Assembly: GCA_028694715.1 (NCBI GenBank)
Contig: JAQVKJ010000107.1
Coordinates: 1 to 5,670, forward strand
Length of the DNA: 5,670 nt
Source of the DNA: Weeksellaceae bacterium
Lineage (GTDB): Bacteria; Bacteroidota; Bacteroidia; Flavobacteriales; Weeksellaceae
Direction: 5' to 3'
The stretch's first letter is position 1. Each line of letters begins with the position of its first letter. A program made the translations under genes and the position numbers. The notes beneath the pieces were generated by a model, which saw nothing but the letters and a program-made list of their open reading frames with translations, was not told the origin of the DNA and searched no databases. Below are positions 1-5,670 of the stretch, piece by piece.

Positions 1-5
1 TTTTT

Positions 6-27
6 TAGGGGAACTCTCCCCTATTTT
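6..27 (+). terminator. Rho-independent terminator-like hairpin of an upstream gene
   Basis: The bases TAGGGGA (6-12) and TCCCCTA (17-23) are perfect reverse complements around a 4-base loop (ACTC). The right arm is followed by TTTT (24-27). A GC-rich 7-bp stem, short loop and T run fit an intrinsic terminator read on the + strand, so it probably ends a gene that lies before the window. The T run is short, so termination may be partial. The T run at 1-6 lies on the wrong side to make it a terminator for the other strand. Confidence 0.6.
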
Positions 28-31
28 CATG

Positions 32-51
32 AACATGATAAATATCATGTT
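32..51. promoter_or_regulatory. 9-bp inverted repeat, possible operator
   Basis: AACATGATA (32-40) and TATCATGTT (43-51) are perfect reverse complements separated by two bases (AA). The site lies between the terminator-like hairpin and the candidate promoter box, centred about 78 bases before the first start codon and roughly 40 bases before the -7-like element. Symmetry, size and position fit a binding site for a dimeric regulator, perhaps an activator. It could also form a hairpin in RNA, but it is AT-rich and has no T run after it, so it is a poor terminator. The regulator is unknown. Confidence 0.4.
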
Positions 52-81
52 GCGAATAATACTTTCGGCTCTTTTATTAAA

Positions 82-89
82 TATGTTTG
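82..89 (+). promoter_or_regulatory. Candidate Bacteroidota -7 promoter element (TATGTTTG)
   Basis: TATGTTTG matches every fixed position of the Bacteroidota -7 consensus TAnnTTTG. It would place transcription start in the mid to late 90s, about 25 bases before the ATG at 120. I could not find a convincing TTG-type -33 box at the usual spacing: the nearest TTG (50-52) is about 29 bases away and overlaps the dyad at 32-51. That may mean a weak or activator-dependent promoter. It would drive the whole three-gene unit. Confidence 0.4.
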
Positions 90-119
90 TGTTATTGTAC
101 TTAATAAAAAGTTAGTTTC

Positions 120-1781
120 ATGAAAATAAATCCATTCAACACCTCTATTGTAAGTCTCTTATGCCTGTTTTTTTTCATGCCCGATGCGCATTGCCAATCC
201 ATTGAATGGCAGCAGGTTTTGGGGGGTACCCACAGCGAATATCTTTATGATGTCAAAGCGACACCTGATTACGGCTTTCTTTTGGCGGGCAGTTCATTTT
301 CGGGAGAGACAGGCACCAAGTCAGAAGCCGGACAGGGCGATCTGGACTATTTCCTGTGGAAGATGGACGAGAGCGGAAAAATGGAGTGGCAGAAATCATT
401 CGGTGGTTCGAGAAGCGATTATCTCTACAGTGCCGCACTGACCAAAGAGGGCGGCTACATCCTTGGTGGTGCTTCGGCTGCGCTCAGCAACCCGGGTGAG
501 GACAACGGGGACAAAAAGCATCCCGGTTATGGCAATATGGATTTCTGGATACTCAAACTCAATCCCGAAGGAAAAGAAGAATGGCAGATTACTTTAGGCG
601 GCATCGGAAACGACCAACTGCAGAGCATACAGCAGACTGCGGATGGCGGTTACATCGCCGGTGGCAGCTCGGATTCCTCACCGGTTAAAGACAGTGAGGG
701 AAAAATCATCGGCAATAAATCGGAAGCATCTTATGGAAGTTCGGATTATTGGGTGGTCAAACTCAGTGCAAACGGAGAAATAGAATGGGAAAAAACCTTT
801 GGCGGTTCCTTCTCCGACCGACTGAAAGACATTTTGATTCTGGAAGACGGCTATCTGATTGCCGGGACTTCCAACTCACCTTTGGGAACAGGCAGCAAAA
901 CAGTACAGCACTATGGAGAAAATGACCTTTGGCTGATCAGGATTGACAAGCAGGGCAATGAGCTCTGGCAAAGAGCATACGGCGGTGAGGGCGATGATTC
1001 GCTTTCACAAATCATTACAACCGAAAACGGCTACTTGGTTGCAGGGAGCACCAACTCAAAACCCCATCCCGACGGTGGAAAAACGGCTGCCAACGGAGAA
1101 GGTACTGACTTCTGGGTTTTGGAAATTGACAGAGACGGCCATCCGCTCTGGGACAAAACCTATGACATTGGTATGTGGGATGTGCTGGTGTCGGTTCTCC
1201 CCCTGCCCCACTCCAAAGGAGGGGGAAGTGCCGGCAGTGATTACCTGCTCAGCGGCTATGCTGCTTCCGAAACACTGGGCAAAAAAACCGACAACAAAGG
1301 AGTCAATGACTATGCGGTCATCAAAATCAATTCAAAAGGTGAGAATCTCTGGCAGAAGACCATCGGTGGCATGGGCAACGAACAGTTGAAAGGAGCGGTG
1401 CAGACCAGAGACGGCGGTTATCTACTGGCCGGAAATTCGGATTCTAAAAAATCGGATGACAAGGACAGGGCCTCGATAGGCGGAAACGATTACTGGGTAG
1501 TAAAATTGGGCAGTGAGAACAAAGCGGCCGAAGACAGAAAATTGGTCGAGGTCTTCCCCAACCCTACTTATCAGTTCACCAATATTGTCATTGCAGAAGA
1601 CTTCAGAGAGGCCAAAGCGGAAGTGTTTGACCTGAACGGCAGAAAGCTACAGACCAAAGAGCTGCCCTACCGAAGTACGGCCGTTGACCTGCAGGGCTAT
1701 CCGCCGGGCGTGTATGTAATGAAGATAAACATCGACGGAAAGACCGAGGAAGTGAAGGTGTTGAAGAAGGGAGGAAAGTAA
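120..1781 (+). CDS. Exported seven-repeat, propeller-like protein with T9SS sorting domain
   Basis: This is a secreted or surface-attached protein of unknown function. Residues 1-25 form a signal peptide (basic start, hydrophobic stretch at about 10-20, likely cleavage at AHC-QS). Residues 29-466 hold seven repeats of about 57-68 residues, starting at W30, W90, W155, W223, W283, W344 and W411. The pattern is W-x3-(F/L/Y)-GG, then a (D/E)GGY-(I/L)-x-AG strand pair, then (S/N)DYW-V-KL-x3-G. Seven such units suggest a seven-bladed beta-propeller. Residues 475-553 are a T9SS type A sorting tail (Por secretion tail family) with the hallmarks VFPNPT, VFDLNGRKL, PPGVYVMKI and VKVLKK. The sixth repeat is degenerate: it lacks the GG and carries an extra glycine/proline segment (about 360-370) encoded by a GC-rich palindrome. 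The ATG at 120 is chosen because it gives the full signal peptide. No Shine-Dalgarno sequence is seen, as is usual in this phylum. It is first in a probable operon with two RHS-type genes. The export route is well supported; the ligand or role is not known. Confidence 0.9.
   Translation: MKINPFNTSIVSLLCLFFFMPDAHCQSIEWQQVLGGTHSEYLYDVKATPDYGFLLAGSSFSGETGTKSEAGQGDLDYFLWKMDESGKMEWQKSFGGSRSDYLYSAALTKEGGYILGGASAALSNPGEDNGDKKHPGYGNMDFWILKLNPEGKEEWQITLGGIGNDQLQSIQQTADGGYIAGGSSDSSPVKDSEGKIIGNKSEASYGSSDYWVVKLSANGEIEWEKTFGGSFSDRLKDILILEDGYLIAGTSNSPLGTGSKTVQHYGENDLWLIRIDKQGNELWQRAYGGEGDDSLSQIITTENGYLVAGSTNSKPHPDGGKTAANGEGTDFWVLEIDRDGHPLWDKTYDIGMWDVLVSVLPLPHSKGGGSAGSDYLLSGYAASETLGKKTDNKGVNDYAVIKINSKGENLWQKTIGGMGNEQLKGAVQTRDGGYLLAGNSDSKKSDDKDRASIGGNDYWVVKLGSENKAAEDRKLVEVFPNPTYQFTNIVIAEDFREAKAEVFDLNGRKLQTKELPYRSTAVDLQGYPPGVYVMKINIDGKTEEVKVLKKGGK
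204..1517 (+). repeat. Seven tandem propeller-like protein repeats
   Basis: Seven repeats are visible in the protein at residues 29-88, 89-153, 154-221, 222-281, 282-342, 343-409 and 410-466. Each opens with (E/L)W, passes through a GG, a D/E-G-G-Y turn and an AG, and closes with DYW/DFW and a KL-like strand. Repeats 3 and 7 share an identical DYWVVKL stretch written with different codons, so the array is old at the DNA level rather than freshly duplicated. Repeat 6 is the most degenerate: GG is replaced by DI and DYW by DYA. Confidence 0.8.
1198..1226. repeat. GC-rich palindrome inserted in frame within the coding region
   Basis: TCCCCCT (1198-1204) and AGGGGGA (1220-1226) are perfect reverse complements. 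An alternative inner hairpin pairs CCCC-A-CTCC (1206-1214) with GGAGGGGG bases at 1218-1225 over an AAA loop. The element encodes about LPLPHSKGGG (residues 360-369) in repeat 6 of the propeller protein. The distance from the repeat's Trp to the Y of its central strand is about eight residues longer here than in repeat 7, so it looks like an insertion that kept the frame. It resembles intragenic palindromic repeats in general shape; I cannot show from one copy that it is dispersed. Confidence 0.45.
1542..1778 (+). other. T9SS type A C-terminal sorting domain
   Basis: The last 79 residues of the propeller protein (475-553) match the Por secretion system tail: a VFPNPT opening, a VFDLNGRKL strand, a PPGVYVMKI strand and a short basic end with VKVLKK. 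Such domains direct proteins across the outer membrane through the type IX system. The domain is then usually removed, with the protein released or attached to the surface. It is the only such tail visible in the window. Confidence 0.9.
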
Positions 1782-1805
1782 TAATTGAGTTAAGAAAATA
1801 AGACT

Positions 1806-4800
1806 ATGAAAAAAATATTTATTGTTGTTGCATTGATTGTTTGCAGTATCTCATTTGGGCAAACAGCCGGGAGTCCTTTTCAAAAAAATATTTCTGAAAA
1901 GTTTTTCCCTAAGACACCGTCAGAAAGGGCTTTTGAAAAATTCATAAATATTCCTGAAGGAAATTATAGTGGTGTTCACGGTTTTTCTGTTCCCATTTAT
2001 ACCATTCAGGGAAATGAATTCAGTTTTCCCATCAGTATTGATTACAGTGGCGGGGGAATCAAAGTTGACGAGATTTCAGGGACAGTTGGATTGGGGTGGA
2101 ATTTGAATGTTGGCGGAGTAAACTTTTCACAGGAGATAAGAGGGCGACAGGATGGCCAAACAAGTTATGGAGGCATTGATATTGAGAACCCGTTAAATTT
2201 TTCACCAAATGACAATCCACAAGATTACGAAACGGCACTTAATATGGTTGGACAGATAGAGGGCGTCACAGCAGGATGTATTAAATTGATGGACGGAATA
2301 GAATCTTTGAATGAATTGAATCCGGATTTTTTCTCTTACTCATTATTAAATAACAGAGGTAAATTTATAAAAGATTCTGATGGAAATATTCATACGGTAC
2401 CAAAAGACGATATCATCTATAACAATAATAACATATTGATTGATAAAAAGGGAATACATTATCATTTTACTTCATACCTCAGCTCTAATACAACTTTTTA
2501 TACTGGTACTTATCAAAATTCCTATTCTATATCATTTTATATAGATAAAATTGTTTTTCCGAATGGAGATGAAATTAATTTCAACTACATTCAAAACCAA
2601 TACACATATATAAGTAATTACGAATTTACTCAAGATGTCCAAGAAACATTCTATTATGGGTCTACGGGAGAGATGCCCTTAGAAATAGAAAAGCGGCCTT
2701 ATTTGACAGAGACAACAGAATATTTAATTTCTTCAGTAAAATACAAAAACACTGTAATAGATTTCAAATACAAAGAAGTGGGTGGTTCAATAGGGTACAG
2801 AGAAGATGTGAAAGGTGCGGCAAGTCTTGATAAAATAGAAATCAAATACCTGCAACCGAATAGTCAATACAAAATGGTGAAAGAGTATAAATTAGAAACT
2901 GACTATTTTATCAGTAGAAACGGTAATACGGGAGAGCTATATACAGCAAGTAACTATCCTGATTCGCAATACAAAAAAAGGTTAAGATTAAAATCGATTA
3001 AGGAATTGCGTTCATCAAGTCAATATACATTTGAATATTATGGTGAACATGAGGCAGACTCCTACGGGAGCAACACTGATTTACCCAACAGGTTCTCATA
3101 CAATACAGATTATTGGGGCGTGTATAACGGAACGGAAAACAACTCTCCCATCGAAACTTTTACTTACTATCGTACAAACAGTACACCTCCTGAAAATATT
3201 ATAGTATGGGGTGCTGACAAGCTGCCATCTGAGGATTATGCAATTGTTGGTTCTTTGTCCAAAGTTCAACTTCCCACAGGAGGAAGCCAAATATTTGAAT
3301 ACGAATTAGATACTTATCAAGTTGATTACGGACCGATAACTGAAACTTTCCTATTTCCAAGAGAGTTTAATAAAGAACTGTATTTTCAATATAATGATCC
3401 TAATTATTTGAATTATAGAATAGACATAGAACCAGATGATTTTCCTGAATATGATTACAGAGACGGTTTGGACTACAGAGTTGAATTTTACAATAATGAC
3501 GCCCCGCCACCGCCTGAATATCCTGGAGATTTACCTATGCAAAAATACTATTATTTACAATTGTTTGAAAATGATGACAATCATCCAATTGGACCTGTAA
3601 TTATCTGGAATCATGCTCAAACCGGAGATATACTATTACCCATACTAAATCCAGAAAAAAACTACTACTTCAAATTATTTTATGTATCTGAAAATTTACC
3701 AGATAATCCAGACCCTCCTCCTTTTGTAGATATCTCCATCAAATTAAAATGGGGACAAAAAGATTACAAGGAATTTACAAACAAGAATGCAGGTAGTTTA
3801 CGAACCAAATCCATTATCTTAACTGATATGGATGGAAGTGAAAAGCTGAAGAGAACTTATTTGTATGAAAATTTTGAAGAAAACAGCTTGTCAAGTGGAA
3901 TATATACAGGTAGAAATTACGGAACAGCTACTTTTACAATGAAACCGTGTAAAGACAATTCATCTCAATCAAATTGTTCTAACCGCTATTGTAAATACAG
4001 AACTTATTACCGTACGCCCAATCATTTAAATCTCAACTCAGTTTATGGGAAATCAGTGTTTTATGAAAATGTAACTGAAATATACAATAATGTAAAGGAA
4101 AGTAATCAAAATTTTAAAATTGAATATGAATTCAAAGCACCTGAATTAGGAGTTGAATATCCCTCTGGCTATGACACTCCCATCATACACAGAACATACA
4201 GTGATTATACAGGAGGTATGATGCTGCATAAAAGAGTTTTTGATGATTCAAATACAATAGTAAAAACATTCGAAAACACTTATGCCGAACCTGATTATTA
4301 TTACAATGCAGCATCTGCTGACTATTTAGGCAATAGTATTGTCGCCTACGGAATGATGGCTACAATAATAAATGAAGAAATTGTATGTACGGTCAGTGCA
4401 GAAGGGTTTTGTGTACCTAGGTATGAGTTTGGCACCAATTATTATTACATAACAAGTGCCTGGATTAAGTTGGATAAGACGATTGAAAAAGATTACAGTA
4501 ATGGGCAACTGACAGTGACCACTGAAACTGACTATGAATATGACACCACATACTCCCATTTGAATCCGGTAACCGTAAAAACCACCAATTCTCTTGGCGA
4601 AACCATCGTAACCGAATACAAATACCCTCAAGATCTGGCGGGTCAGCGGCCGTGGATGAGTACGCTTGTTGCCGAAAACCGGATAGCCGACCCAGTAGTT
4701 GTTAAAACAAAAAACCAGACACTTGATAAACCACTGTCGATTCAGGAAACCGTATATGAAAAAGACTCAACTACGGTAAATATTGTCCTCCCTAAATATG

Positions 4801-5264
4801 TCTTTGCCAAGAAAGGTTCGCAAACACTGAATTACTCACCCACCGGAGAAGATCTCAGAATCACCTATGACAAATATGATAGCAATGGAAACCTTCTTCA
4901 ATACACTTTGGCCAACGGCACACCGGTCTCCATCATCTGGGGCTACAACGGACAATATCCGATAGCCAAAGTGGAAGGGCTGACCTATTCCGAAATAGAT
5001 GTGAGTGTTATCAACTCTTTGCAGAACAAAAGCAATAACGGAAGCCTGGCCCCGTCTCATTTTGAAAACCTCCGGAAATTGGAAAATGCGATGGTAACCG
5101 GCTATATCTATGAACCACTGGTTGGCGTAACGGCCATTATCCAGCCCAACGGCCAGAAAGAGACCTATGAGTACGATGCCGCCGGGCGGCTGATACGGGT
5201 CAGGGATCACGACGGAAACCTGCTGAAAAAAACAGACTATCATTATTACAATCAATTACCCTAA
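1806..5264 (+). CDS. Exported RHS repeat protein (Bacteroidota SpvB/TcB-like N-terminus)
   Basis: This is a large, probably cell-surface protein of the Bacteroidota RHS/'sugar-binding' family; its molecular role is not established. Residues 1-19 are a signal peptide (MKK start, hydrophobic core, ending SFG-Q). Residues 50-113 carry the family's opening signature: an IPEGNYSG-like segment, VPIYTI, FPISIDYSGGGIKVDE, then VGLGWNL-NVGG and IRG. Residues 488-499 hold LPTGGSQIFEYE, and 661-702 the AGSLRTKSI and SSGIYTG motifs; a Pro/Asp/Tyr-rich stretch (about 508-655) lies between them. The C-terminal third is the best conserved: IIWGYNGQYPIAKVEG (1043-1058), YEPLVGVTAIIQPNGQ (1102-1117) and an RHS YD repeat, YEYDAAGRL (1121-1129). 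It ends 23 residues after this repeat, with no RHS core, toxin tip or T9SS tail. The gene starts 24 bases after the propeller gene, with an A-rich leader and no clear Shine-Dalgarno sequence. Its body is AT-rich, but from about 4500-4620 onward it becomes GC-richer like its neighbours, suggesting a mosaic origin. The family call is firm; a toxin-related role is inference. Confidence 0.88.
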   Translation: MKKIFIVVALIVCSISFGQTAGSPFQKNISEKFFPKTPSERAFEKFINIPEGNYSGVHGFSVPIYTIQGNEFSFPISIDYSGGGIKVDEISGTVGLGWNLNVGGVNFSQEIRGRQDGQTSYGGIDIENPLNFSPNDNPQDYETALNMVGQIEGVTAGCIKLMDGIESLNELNPDFFSYSLLNNRGKFIKDSDGNIHTVPKDDIIYNNNNILIDKKGIHYHFTSYLSSNTTFYTGTYQNSYSISFYIDKIVFPNGDEINFNYIQNQYTYISNYEFTQDVQETFYYGSTGEMPLEIEKRPYLTETTEYLISSVKYKNTVIDFKYKEVGGSIGYREDVKGAASLDKIEIKYLQPNSQYKMVKEYKLETDYFISRNGNTGELYTASNYPDSQYKKRLRLKSIKELRSSSQYTFEYYGEHEADSYGSNTDLPNRFSYNTDYWGVYNGTENNSPIETFTYYRTNSTPPENIIVWGADKLPSEDYAIVGSLSKVQLPTGGSQIFEYELDTYQVDYGPITETFLFPREFNKELYFQYNDPNYLNYRIDIEPDDFPEYDYRDGLDYRVEFYNNDAPPPPEYPGDLPMQKYYYLQLFENDDNHPIGPVIIWNHAQTGDILLPILNPEKNYYFKLFYVSENLPDNPDPPPFVDISIKLKWGQKDYKEFTNKNAGSLRTKSIILTDMDGSEKLKRTYLYENFEENSLSSGIYTGRNYGTATFTMKPCKDNSSQSNCSNRYCKYRTYYRTPNHLNLNSVYGKSVFYENVTEIYNNVKESNQNFKIEYEFKAPELGVEYPSGYDTPIIHRTYSDYTGGMMLHKRVFDDSNTIVKTFENTYAEPDYYYNAASADYLGNSIVAYGMMATIINEEIVCTVSAEGFCVPRYEFGTNYYYITSAWIKLDKTIEKDYSNGQLTVTTETDYEYDTTYSHLNPVTVKTTNSLGETIVTEYKYPQDLAGQRPWMSTLVAENRIADPVVVKTKNQTLDKPLSIQETVYEKDSTTVNIVLPKYVFAKKGSQTLNYSPTGEDLRITYDKYDSNGNLLQYTLANGTPVSIIWGYNGQYPIAKVEGLTYSEIDVSVINSLQNKSNNGSLAPSHFENLRKLENAMVTGYIYEPLVGVTAIIQPNGQKETYEYDAAGRLIRVRDHDGNLLKKTDYHYYNQLP

Positions 5265-5276
5265 AACCCTGAGATC

Positions 5277-5670
5277 ATGAGACATTTATACAGCTTTTTA
5301 TTATTGCTTTTTATCTCGGGGCTTGCCTTCGGCCAGTCACCGGATAAGAACTACATCAAAGCCACAGAATATTTGGACGATACGGCCGATTCCGATACAG
5401 CCCTCATTACGGTTCAATACTTCGACGGTCTGGGACGGCCCGAGCAAAGTGTTTCGGTCAAGGCGACACCGGATTACAAGGACATCGTTACCAAAATAGA
5501 ATACGACGGCTTTGGCAGGCAGTCGTTGGACTATCTGCCGGTGCCTGTCAGCCAGTCCAACGGTGATTTCATCGACCCTGGTAACATTACTGGAAATTAT
5601 TATATGCAGAACTATACCCAAGGCACCTGGTATTCTGAAAAGACCTTTGAGAATTCACCGCTCAACCGGG
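5277..5670 (+). CDS. DUF6443 / RHS repeat-associated core protein, N-terminal part (cut by window end)
   Basis: This open frame starts 12 bases after the preceding stop and runs off the window with 131 complete codons. Residues 1-20 form a signal peptide with a leucine/phenylalanine-rich core, ending AFG-Q. From about residue 24 it matches the DUF6443 type of start: NYIKA, then VQYFDGLGRP (46-55), DIVTKIEYDGFGRQ (69-82) and DYLPVP (85-90). The two YxDGxGR segments are RHS-like YD repeats. In Bacteroidota, proteins with this start are typically very long, with RHS repeats, an RHS-associated core and a variable C-terminal tip that may be a toxin. None of that part is visible here. Base composition is GC-rich, like the end of the preceding gene, which supports the two being inherited together. 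Lack of a stop reflects the window edge, not a broken gene. Translational coupling to the upstream gene is likely from the spacing. Confidence 0.85.
   Translation, partial: MRHLYSFLLLLFISGLAFGQSPDKNYIKATEYLDDTADSDTALITVQYFDGLGRPEQSVSVKATPDYKDIVTKIEYDGFGRQSLDYLPVPVSQSNGDFIDPGNITGNYYMQNYTQGTWYSEKTFENSPLNR

Noticed and set aside
50..52. TTG as a -33 promoter box
   Set aside because: It is about 29 bases from the TATGTTTG element, beyond the usual 17-23, and forms part of the dyad.
180..200. Possible lipoprotein cysteine (C25) in the propeller protein
   Set aside because: The residues before it (PDAHC) do not fit a lipobox of the L-(A/S)-(G/A)-C type. An ordinary signal peptidase cleavage near AHC-QS fits better.
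943..1389. Open frame of 148 codons on the + strand in another frame
   Set aside because: It overlaps the propeller repeats, whose real frame shows regular W/GG/DYW repeats. The alternative product has no repeat pattern or signal and is a frame shadow.
1782..1805. Separate promoter or terminator between the first two genes
   Set aside because: The 24 bases are A-rich, hold no stem with a T run, and no TAnnTTTG match was found there.
4836..5255. Open frame of 139 codons on the - strand
   Set aside because: It lies wholly inside the well-conserved C-terminal part of the RHS gene, whose + strand translation carries clear family motifs. The - strand product shows no recognisable domain.
5180..5264. 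Toxin tip or T9SS tail at the end of the RHS protein
   Set aside because: Only 23 residues follow the YD repeat, and they match the family's common ending. There is no room for an effector domain and no PNP...GVY-type sorting motif.
5337..5621. Open frame of 94 codons on the - strand
   Set aside because: It is antisense to the DUF6443-type start of the third gene, which has a signal peptide and YxDGxGR motifs in its own frame.

Overview
The window reads as a piece of a Bacteroidota chromosome, most likely a flavobacterium-like organism. The reasons are a Por-type (type IX secretion, T9SS) sorting tail on the first protein, three signal peptides that end next to a Gln (two of them in the form FG-Q), start codons without a clear Shine-Dalgarno sequence, a TAnnTTTG-type promoter box, and RHS-family proteins of the kind common in this phylum. 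I cannot name a genus from the sequence alone.

Layout, all on the + strand. Bases 1-119 are non-coding and AT-rich. They hold a terminator-like hairpin (6-27) that probably closes a gene lying before the window, a near-perfect dyad (32-51), and a candidate promoter box (82-89). Bases 120-1781 encode a 553-residue exported protein with seven repeats of about 60 residues (probably a seven-bladed beta-propeller) and a C-terminal T9SS sorting domain. After 24 bases, 1806-5264 encode a 1152-residue exported RHS-type protein. Its N-terminus looks like the SpvB/TcB-like start of Bacteroidota 'sugar-binding/RHS repeat' proteins, and its C-terminus carries an RHS YD repeat. After 12 more bases, 5277 begins a third exported protein of the DUF6443 / RHS repeat-associated core type, cut by the window end after 131 codons.

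The tight spacing and the absence of any terminator between the genes suggest one transcription unit. The second and third genes look like two separately exported parts of an RHS apparatus: one with the N-terminal half, one expected to carry the RHS core and any C-terminal effector. The arrangement resembles the TcB/TcC split of toxin complexes, but that comparison is inference, and the part that would hold a toxin is outside the window. The propeller protein is the only one with a visible T9SS tail and may be a surface partner.

The most notable sequence-level signals are three. There is a sharp base-composition change inside the second gene: an AT-rich body, then a GC-richer conserved C-terminus from about 4500-4620 that continues into the third gene. 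A GC-rich palindrome is inserted in frame in the degenerate sixth repeat of the first gene. The third is the dyad upstream of the operon.
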